This document shows positions 32,868 to 42,200 of a stretch of DNA of 64,000 nt, piece after piece. Position numbers and translations under genes: made by a program. The stretch lies in assembly GCA_001970955.1 (NCBI GenBank), contig MPUH01000188.1, forward strand, positions 1 to 64,000, given 5' to 3'. The notes under the pieces were generated by a model that saw only the letters and a program-made list of their open reading frames with translations, was not told the DNA's origin and ran no database searches. Position 1 is the first letter of the stretch, and each line of letters begins with the position of its first letter. Source of the DNA: Stentor coeruleus. Taxonomy: Eukaryota; Ciliophora; Heterotrichea; Heterotrichida; Stentoridae.

Positions 32868-34248
32868 ATGAACTTCCTTAGGACTAAAAAAGTTGTATCC
32901 ACATGTGAAAAACTATTGGAAGAACTTGATGAAGTCCAGGTTACTAATGATTTCCTCAATCATCCACGTCCTAAAATCAAAGAACTTTGTGCTGGGATGG
33001 TAATTCAGAAAGCTTATGAAGTTCTTTATGGAAAACTTAAAAGTTATTATATAAAAGAACAATCAAATGAAGATCTTGAATATCAAACTTTACTTGCGGC
33101 TTATAGTTGTAAAAAGTATCAAGAATGTTTGTTTTTAGCTCAGGATTTATTAGTATCTAGGCCTAAAAGAGAGGTTTTTATTGTGATTTTGAATATTTGT
33201 GTTAATCATTTAAACTTAGGTGAAATTGCTTTACACTATAGTTCTTTAGCTTTAGAAACCTTACCTCAAGACGATATTGTTATATGTGCCAAAGGTGTTT
33301 GTTGTCTTTTTAACGCAAATATATCATTATATCAACAAACAAAAACTAAACTATTAGAAGAAGCTAAGGATCATTTTGATAGATCTGGGAGTACCGGCCA
33401 AAATGTGCTTTTTTTTAAAGCTATGACTTATGTGCAATTAGGGAAAATTAATGAAGCTATGAATTTTGCTATGGAAGGTTTAAGAATTACTATGAATTCT
33501 CAATACAGTGCTTTAGCTGCTTTAATATTAGCAGGACAAGAAGATTTTACTGGAGCTTTAGCCCTTATTAAAAGAGGTTTACAAGCATGTCCATGTAATA
33601 TCCTCTTATACACAGTAAGGTATTTTTTTATTTAGAGTTTATTGTAAATTCCTTATGTATGAATATACACATGATAAAAACAAAGTGAAAAAATCAATCA
33701 AAAGTTTAATTAAAATGTGTAAAGATAACGCTGAAGATTCTGGGTCAAGTAGGACTGGGGTTATAAAAGAAGAAGGGTCTAATGTGGATAGTGAGTATTT
33801 TGATGATGTTTTTAAGGATTTTGAAGTTAAAGATTCAGATAGTTTTCAACAAGTCTTGAAGTTTACGTTTAAAATTGCTGTTGAGATTGAAGATTTAGCT
33901 TTGGCGGAGTATATTTTTTTGAGAATTAAAGAGAATAGGATTGAGAATGCGATTTTTACGTTTTATAAGAATAAGAAGAGTGAGGAACTTGAGAATTTTG
34001 TTGAGGATCTTTGGGTTTGTGAAGTATTGGGTCAGGCAAAATATGATTTAGGAGATAAAAATACGGCGATTTCTATATGTAAGCAGGCTATTAGGTTGAA
34101 TGATAATTCGAAAAAAGCTTGGATGTTGTTGGGGAAGATTTATAAGGAGCAGAATTTGTTAGAGGATTCAATGGAAGCATATCTTAAAGCTTTGAAGGCT
34201 TTACCGATTAATTTTGCTATAGTCCCTATAGTACTTCAAGATTTTTAA
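32868..34248 (+). CDS. TPR-repeat protein, possibly TTC7/YPP1-like
   Basis: Two exons (32868-33619, 33636-34248) across a 16-nt intron give 454 residues. The ATG at 32868 (MNFLRTKK) is preferred over the in-frame ATG at 32817, which lies inside the divergent SET gene. Several helical TPR pairs are visible: YQTLLAAYSCKKYQECLFLA, a run ending NFAMEGLRITMNSQYSALAA, DFTGALALIKRGLQACPCN, and at the C-terminus NTAISICKQAIRLNDNSKKA with EDSMEAYLKALKALP. The layout, with a Lys-rich and acidic loop in the middle and TPRs at the end, recalls TTC7/YPP1 (scaffold of the plasma-membrane PI4-kinase complex), but that likeness is weak. The safe call is a TPR scaffold. Confidence 0.75.
33620..33635 (+). other. 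16-nt spliceosomal intron
   Basis: GTATTTTTTTATTTAG. Its length corrects a +1 frame change: removal gives LLYTVRVYCKFLMYEYTHDK. The A lies six bases from the end, as in the 15-nt introns, so the extra base falls in the 5' half. Confidence 0.9.
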
Positions 34249-34331
34249 TAGTAGATAATTTAATATATCTATTTTTATATCACTTATTATTATTATATGC
34301 TAATTTTTTAAAACTCATACTACAATAAAAA

Positions 34332-34958
34332 ATGGAACGAGACCCAAGTGCACGCTTTGACAACAAAGCAAGAGACTACAAAGATCTACAAGATTTCATG
34401 AAGAAAATCATTAAAACCGAAGAAAGCATAATCCAAACGCGAACCAACTTCAAAAAAAAGTGGATGGAAATCGCTAACATTGAAAACAACCAGGATTTAT
34501 CTAGAGGATTAACAAGTTACTCTAAAGCTCTTGACGAAATCGAAAGAACCCATCGTGAAACCCTCTTAATAATGAAAACAAACGCATTAGAAAGCTTAAA
34601 AAAATACCCAGAAAGACTCAAAGAGCAAAGAAGGTCTTTAAGTGCCTGTAGCAAAGCTCAAAAAGATTACGAAGAAAGTGAAGCTCGTCTTAAAAGGCTC
34701 CAAAGCACAAAAGACCAAAGAAAAGTTGATCAAAAAGAACTTGAAGGCGCAGTAACATCCAAAGAAGAGAAAAAAAAAATCCTGGCGGCTAAACAGGAAA
34801 GTACTGAAAAAATTATAGAAGACCGTAACAAAGCTCATTGTGAAGATGTGAAAAATCTAATTTTACTATTGACACATAGTAAATTAAGCTTACATGCTGA
34901 TTCTTTACAAGTATACACTGAAGCATTTCAAGAGATTTTAAAAATTAAAGATCAGTAA
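34332..34958 (+). CDS. BAR-domain protein of the CIBAR (FAM92) type
   Basis: 208 residues, almost entirely helical and charged. It resembles FAM92/CIBAR proteins along its length: a first helix with NFKKKWMEIANIE, a middle 'LSRGLTSYSKALDEIERTH', a long basic helix, and the conserved end ADSLQVYTEAFQEI, where human FAM92 has KALEVYTAAYQNI. Length agrees with the family (about 210-290). CIBAR proteins bind membranes through a BAR fold and act with Chibby at ciliary basal bodies, a plausible job in a heavily ciliated cell. The recognition is from memory of the family pattern. Its 3' end is 9 bases from that of the convergent DHHC gene. Confidence 0.65.
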   Translation: MERDPSARFDNKARDYKDLQDFMKKIIKTEESIIQTRTNFKKKWMEIANIENNQDLSRGLTSYSKALDEIERTHRETLLIMKTNALESLKKYPERLKEQRRSLSACSKAQKDYEESEARLKRLQSTKDQRKVDQKELEGAVTSKEEKKKILAAKQESTEKIIEDRNKAHCEDVKNLILLLTHSKLSLHADSLQVYTEAFQEILKIKDQ

Positions 34959-34967
34959 ATGATTAAG

Positions 34968-35756
34968 TTATATTTCAGCAATAATCACATGGCTATCTGA
35001 GGTTTTATTAATTCTAATAGGTAAAAACCATAAAGGGCTGAATTTTCCCCCGAATGTTTCTTGTAAATTAGTTATTAAGGAACGGTTTTCTATAGGAGTT
35101 TTTTTTAAAAGGTCGATTGTTGAGATGTTGTACCGGATATAAGAGATTTGCTCTTCAAGAACTTTGAGGATGAATAAAAAGAAACCTAAGATACTAATAG
35201 AAGATGGGATTCCAAGAGAGAGGTCGATATAATTTTCGTAATTAGATGATGAACAGATACTTGAGGATTTGTATCTACCACAAACACCTATACGTACAAG
35301 AAGGAGGGAGAAAGAGAAGGTCATGCCAATAAGAGAATAGACTAAAAATAGGACAAAATGCTTCTGTGTGTAAAACCCTACACAATTATTTATCCATCTG
35401 CAGTGGTGATCCATTTTAGATATACAACGTTGGCATTTTGAACAGTGATGAGTGCGTAAATTCTTTATACATTTACATCTTAAACATACTTGTGTTGAAA
35501 TTTTTGAATCAGGGTTGGAAATTTCAAATGAGTTTAAAGGAAGAGATCCAGGGTCTGTGAGCATAGATTGCAAGTGGCTTGTAAAAACAAGAACAGCTAT
35601 AAAAAGATATAAAGCTAAACAGGGACCAAAATATAGAAAATTTGCTCTTGATAATGGGATTATAGCTGCTTTTATTACTGATCCGATAATAAAGAGCATC
35701 ATTAGGTAAACGGCTGATACTCTTTTTATTCCTTCAGAATCTTTAATGAACCACAT
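34968..35756 (-). CDS. DHHC-type protein S-acyltransferase
   Basis: 262 residues with four hydrophobic helices (about 15-35, 42-60, 130-155 and 190-212). Between helices 2 and 3 is a complete Cys-rich domain: CLRCKCIKNLRTHHCSKCQRC then MDHHCRWINNCVG, with the catalytic DHHC at 116-119. The TDPG motif (LTDPGSLP) precedes it. It should attach palmitate to Cys of membrane-associated proteins. Several proteins in this window begin MGC or MGCC and would be candidate substrates, though no link is shown. Confidence 0.93.
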   Translation of the reverse strand: MWFIKDSEGIKRVSAVYLMMLFIIGSVIKAAIIPLSRANFLYFGPCLALYLFIAVLVFTSHLQSMLTDPGSLPLNSFEISNPDSKISTQVCLRCKCIKNLRTHHCSKCQRCISKMDHHCRWINNCVGFYTQKHFVLFLVYSLIGMTFSFSLLLVRIGVCGRYKSSSICSSSNYENYIDLSLGIPSSISILGFFLFILKVLEEQISYIRYNISTIDLLKKTPIENRSLITNLQETFGGKFSPLWFLPIRINKTSDSHVIIAEI

Positions 35757-36229
35757 TTAATTATTATAAATTTGAGAATTTTTTAATCTATATTTATGTT
35801 TGGAATATATGCTATTTTTTTTCTTATTAGAAATGATTGTAAGTTTTTGAGAAGATTTAATTGTTATGGTATTAAATGTTTTGATGTAAAAGGTAATAAG
35901 AATTTTTAGTTATAGAGAATATGGATGAAGCGTTTTTTTGGTTTTTATGAATAAGTTAATTTAAGATGAGTTTAATTTTTGTAGTAAAATTATCAACTTT
36001 GTATTGGAAACTTTTAGTTTTAAAAGCTGAAAATCCTTTCAAATTTTATACCCTGCTCAGCCTTTTCTATAATCAAAATCTCAATAATATAATAAAATTA
36101 TCCCAATTACTATTTATATAAAACCAACAAAAATTGAATTATTTTTAACTTTAAACAATTAAAGCATTATAATTCCCAACATCAATAATCTTATTATCCA
36201 ATCACAAGCTTAGCCAGTTTTTATAATAA
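35757..36229. other. Gene-free stretch between divergent genes
   Basis: The left half is G/T-rich (5' flank of the minus gene) and the right half C/A-rich (5' flank of the plus gene), an unusually clear strand switch near 35990-36040. No gene. Confidence 0.6.
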
Positions 36230-36679
36230 ATGTATCAAAATTTTGGCAAATATCCGATTCCTCGTCCACATAAACAAGAAATTATAGACACTCGTCCTCA
36301 AATCAACCTTCCAAGAAAACTCTCATATTCATTATCAACCAAAGCTCTAAACAACATCCGAACCCGAGCTTTACCAAGTCGAGAAACCCATTTTAACAGC
36401 GTCACTCAAATTAAACAAGCTCCACAAAAGCGCACAATCATCTTATCAAATCCTAACATAAAAATCATCTTCAAAAAACTAGCTCAAGCCCGTAATCCAA
36501 GCAAACCCAAAGGTGAGTCATCATTTTTTTATGCTAACATAATCTTACCCAAAAAAAAGCTCCCAGACCTTTACTCTAAAGGTTTCTACATCGGTAGTGA
36601 AAAGTACTCAGATGAAAACTCCAAGCATTCCGCATCAAAATCCTTAAGTTTTATAAACACTTACTACAAATCTCACTAG
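36230..36679 (+). CDS. Small basic protein of unknown function
   Basis: 149 residues, rich in Lys, Arg, Pro and Ser, without hydrophobic segments or recognised motifs (starts MYQNFGKYPIPRPHKQE). The ATG follows the motif 'ttataataa', as in other genes here. It ends in TAG, and the calpain-like gene starts only 9 bases later in the same direction, so the two may share a transcript. Probably disordered. I do not recognise it. Confidence 0.65.
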   Translation: MYQNFGKYPIPRPHKQEIIDTRPQINLPRKLSYSLSTKALNNIRTRALPSRETHFNSVTQIKQAPQKRTIILSNPNIKIIFKKLAQARNPSKPKGESSFFYANIILPKKKLPDLYSKGFYIGSEKYSDENSKHSASKSLSFINTYYKSH

Positions 36680-36688
36680 AAATATAAT

Positions 36689-39145
36689 ATGGCTGATAAG
36701 AGTGTTATAACAAAAAAGGAACTCAACCCAGGGATTATCCTTCACAAAATCGTCATCCCCGCATCCGAAGAAGGTGTTGAATGTATCTACGAGTTCAGAC
36801 TTGAGCTCCAAAGACTTAACACAATTGAATTTACAGTAGATTTCACAGGTTCTAAAAATGTAATCTTAGAAGATGGAGCCGGGCTTGTGAAAACCACAAT
36901 AATCCAAGCATTTGAAACTCAAACTGTAGGTGTATTAAGGATGACAAAACACTGGATGTTAAAAAGTAAATTCCGTTTTATGATAAAATCAGCGCCAAGA
37001 ACTTTGCAAGAACAGTATTTAAAAAAAGAATTACAAGAAATAATCCAAAAAACAGAAAAAGCTCGAATTGTATTTGGTCGATTACCAATAAGTTTATGCA
37101 GTTTAGTAGAAATTGAAAACATAATCCTAAACCAGAAAATCGAGTTTATCGACACAGAATTTCCCCCTTTGGATTCTTCGATATTTAAAGAACTTAATAA
37201 AGACCCTTTTGATCAGTTACTTCATTGGCGAAGACCACATGAGTTTTTAAGAGTAGATTATGCAGAAGGACTTAAAGACCCTTGTGTTTTTAGTGAAGAT
37301 ATACAACCAACTAATATCCATCAAGGTCAATTAGGAGATACTTGGTTTATCAGTGCAGTAGCTTGTTTAACAGAACGTCCAGGATTAATAGAAAGATTGT
37401 TTATAACTAAAGATATAAACAAATCAGGAGTTTATAGGGTCAAAATATGTAAAAATGGTGAATGGCTCAGTGTTACTGTTGATGACTTTTTCCCTTGTTA
37501 TCCAATGGGTGTTCCTGTTTTTACTAGAAATGAATCTAATGAAATATGGATTTTAATACTTGAAAAAGTTTATGCTAAAGTACACGGGAATTATTATATG
37601 CTTAAAGGTGGGAATGTCTCTGAAGGGCTTATTGACTTAACTGGTTGTCCAACTTTATCTTATAATTTTAAAGATGAAAATATTAAAAAAGATATTGAAA
37701 AAGGGATAATGTGGTTAAATATAAAAGATCATTTTGATGATGGATATTTAATATGTGCTAGTACTACTGGAGATGAAAGATGGGGTGATGTTAATTATAT
37801 GGAAAGTTTAACTGCTGGGTTAATACCTGGACATGGTTATGCTTTGATTAATTATAAGGAATTTGCTGGGAATAAATTGATAAATTTAAGAAACCCTTGG
37901 GGAAAACTTGATTGGACTGGGGATTGGAGTGCGGGAAGTTCATTGTGGACACCTGAGATGAAAAGGTATGTGAATCCAAGTTTTGATGAGGAGGATGCGA
38001 ATTTCTGGATGGGATTTGAGGATTTTGTTAAGAATTTTGAAGCTTTGCATGTTTGTAGGGTTAAAAACTGGGATGAAGTTAGGATTAAAGGGAAGTTTAT
38101 TAGGGTACAAGATGTTGAGGACCAAACTTTAGAAGTTGTTGTGTCGAAATGGTTTTATTCTATAGACTTACCTGAAAGAGTTAGACTTTTTATTGGGGTT
38201 CATCAAGAAGATGAGCGACAAGTTGGAGTTTCGACGAAAAGACAGTATTTGGATATTGGTATTGTTGTGTTAAAAAGGCTTAATGATGGTACAATAACTG
38301 TTATTGGTAAAAAAGATTTTTCAATTAATAGAGAATGTGAGTTGGAGATTGTGCTAGACCCAGGAAGCTATATTGTTTTACCTAAAACTTCAGGGTGTTT
38401 GCTTAGAAGACCAGAAGATGCACCTATGGAAAGAACTAAACTTTTAACTTCTAAAGGAGAATTAACGGATATAGCTGAAAGTACTATTCAGGATATATTT
38501 AGGAAGTTTGATATGCTTCTTAATAGAGAATTATCTTATACGGAATTTAAAGGATTTTATGAGTGTATAAATAGGTCACTTACTGAGATTGAATATAAAC
38601 AAAAAGTCTTGAAAAGGTACTGCAGTACTGAAAATGGGTTATCTCTTAAAGGTTTCAAGGACTTTTTTGTCGATAACATAAAATCTTTAGGTGAAGAAGC
38701 AATATGGGGATGGTTAGATAGTTTAGGATATGATCGTGAACTCTACTCTGTACGTTCACGTTGTTTTATTCTAACATTTCATAGCGAAACAGAAATCTCT
38801 ATAACAGTACGAGACGCAATTCAAACTGATCTTGATGCTAGGACTAATGTTCAATTTATAGAAAAATATGGCAAAGAACTTGAAAGTAAAAATGGAGTCA
38901 AGTGTTTTTATTATTTTTCTAGTAAAACTCATTGTTATTCTTATGGTATTTATAATGAACTACCTCAAGCTATTGAAGCTACTTTAGATTGTAGTGGATC
39001 ATCTAGTATGATATATAGTAGCAAATATCCTGTTGTTAAAAAACGTGTTGAACCTGGGCAAATGGAATTTATTATGCATGCTATGGCAATACCAAAAGTA
39101 GATAATTATGTTCGCACAGCAAAATGCACTTGGCATGTTGTTTAA
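36689..39145 (+). CDS. Calpain-like protein lacking the catalytic cysteine
   Basis: 818 residues. An N-terminal beta-rich region (about 1-150) precedes a clear calpain C2 protease core (about 165-450). The oxyanion/active-site segment that normally reads QGxLGDCWFLAA is QGQLGDTWFISA, so the nucleophile position (218) is Thr, codon ACT, two base changes from a Cys codon. The other two catalytic residues are kept: His382 in GHGYALI and Asn402 in NLRNPWG. After the core come a C2-like calpain beta-sandwich, a helical EF-hand-like part (DIFRKFDMLLNRELSYTEFKGFYE, loops degenerate), and a C-terminal beta-rich domain with FYYFSSKTHCYSYGIY. Likely a non-proteolytic calpain with a scaffold or regulatory role; ciliates have many calpain genes. 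Confidence 0.9.
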   Translation: MADKSVITKKELNPGIILHKIVIPASEEGVECIYEFRLELQRLNTIEFTVDFTGSKNVILEDGAGLVKTTIIQAFETQTVGVLRMTKHWMLKSKFRFMIKSAPRTLQEQYLKKELQEIIQKTEKARIVFGRLPISLCSLVEIENIILNQKIEFIDTEFPPLDSSIFKELNKDPFDQLLHWRRPHEFLRVDYAEGLKDPCVFSEDIQPTNIHQGQLGDTWFISAVACLTERPGLIERLFITKDINKSGVYRVKICKNGEWLSVTVDDFFPCYPMGVPVFTRNESNEIWILILEKVYAKVHGNYYMLKGGNVSEGLIDLTGCPTLSYNFKDENIKKDIEKGIMWLNIKDHFDDGYLICASTTGDERWGDVNYMESLTAGLIPGHGYALINYKEFAGNKLINLRNPWGKLDWTGDWSAGSSLWTPEMKRYVNPSFDEEDANFWMGFEDFVKNFEALHVCRVKNWDEVRIKGKFIRVQDVEDQTLEVVVSKWFYSIDLPERVRLFIGVHQEDERQVGVSTKRQYLDIGIVVLKRLNDGTITVIGKKDFSINRECELEIVLDPGSYIVLPKTSGCLLRRPEDAPMERTKLLTSKGELTDIAESTIQDIFRKFDMLLNRELSYTEFKGFYECINRSLTEIEYKQKVLKRYCSTENGLSLKGFKDFFVDNIKSLGEEAIWGWLDSLGYDRELYSVRSRCFILTFHSETEISITVRDAIQTDLDARTNVQFIEKYGKELESKNGVKCFYYFSSKTHCYSYGIYNELPQAIEATLDCSGSSSMIYSSKYPVVKKRVEPGQMEFIMHAMAIPKVDNYVRTAKCTWHVV

Positions 39146-39204
39146 GATAAAAAGTTTATGAATACAATATTAATTGACTCTTAAAAGACTTCTATTAATA
39201 AAAT

Positions 39205-42200
39205 TTACCAGCTTGAGTTTGTCCCATCTCCTCCCCATGCTGAACTTCCAGAGTTTCCTGAGTTTCCAGTGTTTCCTGAGTTTCCAGAGTCTCCCCATCC
39301 ACTACCAGAGTTTTTATTCTCGCTCGCTGGAGCTCCCCATGAATTATTACTATCAGGTGGGGGATTATTACTAGGTGCACCCCAACTATCTCCTCCACTA
39401 GGTTTAGAAGTTCCAGAATCTCCCCAAGTACTACTACCTGCTCCACCTCCAGTGCTAGTATTTGCAGAATCTCCCCATCCACCTCCACCAGATCCTCCTC
39501 CACTACTATTATTTGCAGAATCTCCCCATCCTCCACCAGATCCTCCTCCACTGTTAGTATTTCCAGAGTCACCCCATCCACCACCACCACCATTACTACT
39601 AGTATTCCCAGAATCACCCCATCCTCCACCAGATCCTCCTCCACCACTATTATTCCCAGAATCACCCCATCCACCTCCACCACCACCACCATTACTATTC
39701 CCAGAATCACCCCATCCACCACCACCACTTGAATTTCCAGAATCACCCCATCCACCACCTCCACTTGAATTCCCAGAATCATTCCACCCACCTCCTCCTC
39801 CTCCTCCAGAATCATCATTTCCACTTTCCCTTCTTCCACCTCTTCCTCGTCCTCTTGGCCTTCTTGCCCTTGCATTTTCATCAGGAGGATTAGGGCATTC
39901 TTTCGACATATGTCCACTTTGTCCACAATTAAAACATGATCGACCACCTCCAGAACCTTTATCAGCTTGAGGATTAGGGCATTCTCTTGACATATGCCCA
40001 GTTTGTCCACATTTAAAACATGCTCGATCACCTCCTGAACTTTTTTCAGTTGAAGGATTTGGACATTCTCTTGACATATGTCCACTTTGTCCACATTTAA
40101 AACAAGCACGACCACCACTAGGTTTTTCACTTGTACAATCTTTAGCCATATGTCCATCTTCACCACATTTTCTACATCCACGACCTCCTCTTCCACCTCT
40201 TCCTCTTGCAGGTTTTTCTGTTTCTTCACCCCAGTTAGTTTCTGGTACTGGTGCAGTTGCTTTCCAAGCACTTGTTTCACCCCAATTACTATTAGTATTT
40301 GCTGTTTCACCCCATGATGCACTTTCATTTGCTGGAGCTTTAGTTTCTTCAGTTTGTGGAGCAGGTGTTTTATCACCCCAACTATCATAGTTACGAGACA
40401 TTTCCCAATCATCAGCTCTAGGGGTTTTTGCTATATCTTTTCCTCCACTCCATTCTTGAAAACCTATATGAGGAGTTCGATTATAAGGTGTAGATTCAGG
40501 AAGATTATGCATTGTTGCAGGCTTAGTGTTTTCATCATTGAAAGTTTCTTCTTTAGTTTCTTCAGTTGGAGCTTTACCTGGGATACAAAGGTGGTTACTT
40601 GTATCTATGACAGGAGGTTTAGATCTTGTTAGTTGGCTTTTATAAGTCCTATCCGCATAATGTCTTTTAAACCAACTTATAAGAAAATTTATATTCGGAT
40701 GATATGCTTCATGGAAAAAAAATCCTTTAGGCTTGACTTTAATAAACTCTGTAATAACTTCTTCTTTAGGCATATAATACAATACTAAATACTGAGGATA
40801 TTCAGGCCTAATCGTAAAATAATAAGGTATCGATGATGGCCTTGCTCTTTTTTCTTGCACAAGCAAATTCTCAATAAGTTTCGCCCCTCCTGAAATTGAG
40901 TCTTTAAATTTAGGGTGTATCACAGCTTCTTTAGTAAGTTTTTCACAAGGACCAATATACCTATCAATAATTTCTTGTAAAGAATCAAAAACATCAGTAG
41001 AAATCCTAAACTTAACACCAAGCATATTAATTGCAGGTTTTCCTTCTTCAATAACATCCAAATGACTATAAATAAAATCATAAAACTTCCAAGTACAAGT
41101 CAAATGGTCCTGCCCACGACTTGAAGGTCTAAAAATGCATTCTCCAATATCTTTATTAAAAAGTTCTTCACATGCAGTCCTTAAGCCAATGTTTTTAAAT
41201 TTTGGATGATTGACAACCCTTGGGACATATTTTTGCCCAGTTTTATATTCATCTTCCATTACAGCTTTTTCAATCCAGTCCGCATCTTCCATAACAAAAG
41301 CATCATCTAAGGCTAATTGAATAAATTTCCCATGGTTTATGATATCATCAGCTAAAAGGCTTAGTTTGATTTTAAAAAACACATCTTTGTTTTGAGTTTT
41401 AGCTGATATTTCTATAACCCTAGCTGTGAGGACTTCGCCTTTGACAAATTTTTCCCCTTCTTTTTTTTCCATACGTTTTTCTGGGACCATTTTTGTGTCA
41501 ATTAACGCTTCAATACCACTTTCTAATCGGCATTTAATAAGAAGTTTTGCTTCATCATAAAGAATTACACAAGCTTGTACAAGACTACCTTTTTTTAAAG
41601 TGTTTCTTGTTTCTCCTGTTGTCAGATATAAAAGTTCTTCAGCTGGAATATCATTATAACGTTTTTCTGGAAGGAAAAATGGTGATGTTAATTCAGCGAC
41701 TATGCTTTCAAGAACTTCTTTTATGTTCATCCCAGTTTTTGCCATATGGATTTCTGCATATTTGTCTAGATCTAAATCATGCATTTTTTGTGGTCGGCTC
41801 ATAACTTCTTGTATAAGATTATCATCTCTAATATGTGTATCTGAAAAAACACTTCTTGCTATAACTTTAGCTAGTTCATAAGACTCTGGATGAATTCTTG
41901 TACTGTCTAAAGGATCACTTTCACGTTCTTCAAATGGGATTTTTAGAAACCCTGCTGCATTTTCATATACTCTTATTCCTAAAAGACGTTTTCCTACTAG
42001 TTGAGCACGCATTGTTAATTTACCTCCTGATTTTTGCTTTAGACTCTCGCTTAGACCATGTGCTTTTACTGGACCTAATCCTGGGATAAAATATAGAAGA
42101 ACTGAGAGATGATCACGTTGAATAACATCGTTTATAGCTACACCTGATGAAGAAATATAGTCTAAGGCAACTATTTCAATTGCTGAAAGATAGGTTGATT

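Noticed and set aside
39269-39970. Plus-strand frame of 233 codons rich in Pro and Ser opposite SPT6
   Set aside because: It is the antisense of the Gly/Ser/Trp repeat tail of SPT6; repeats with few stop-forming codons open all frames.
39195-40412. Second minus-strand frame of 405 codons overlapping the SPT6 tail
   Set aside because: Same repeat DNA read in another frame; low-complexity Val/Glu/Leu translation, while SPT6 continues through it with zinc knuckles.
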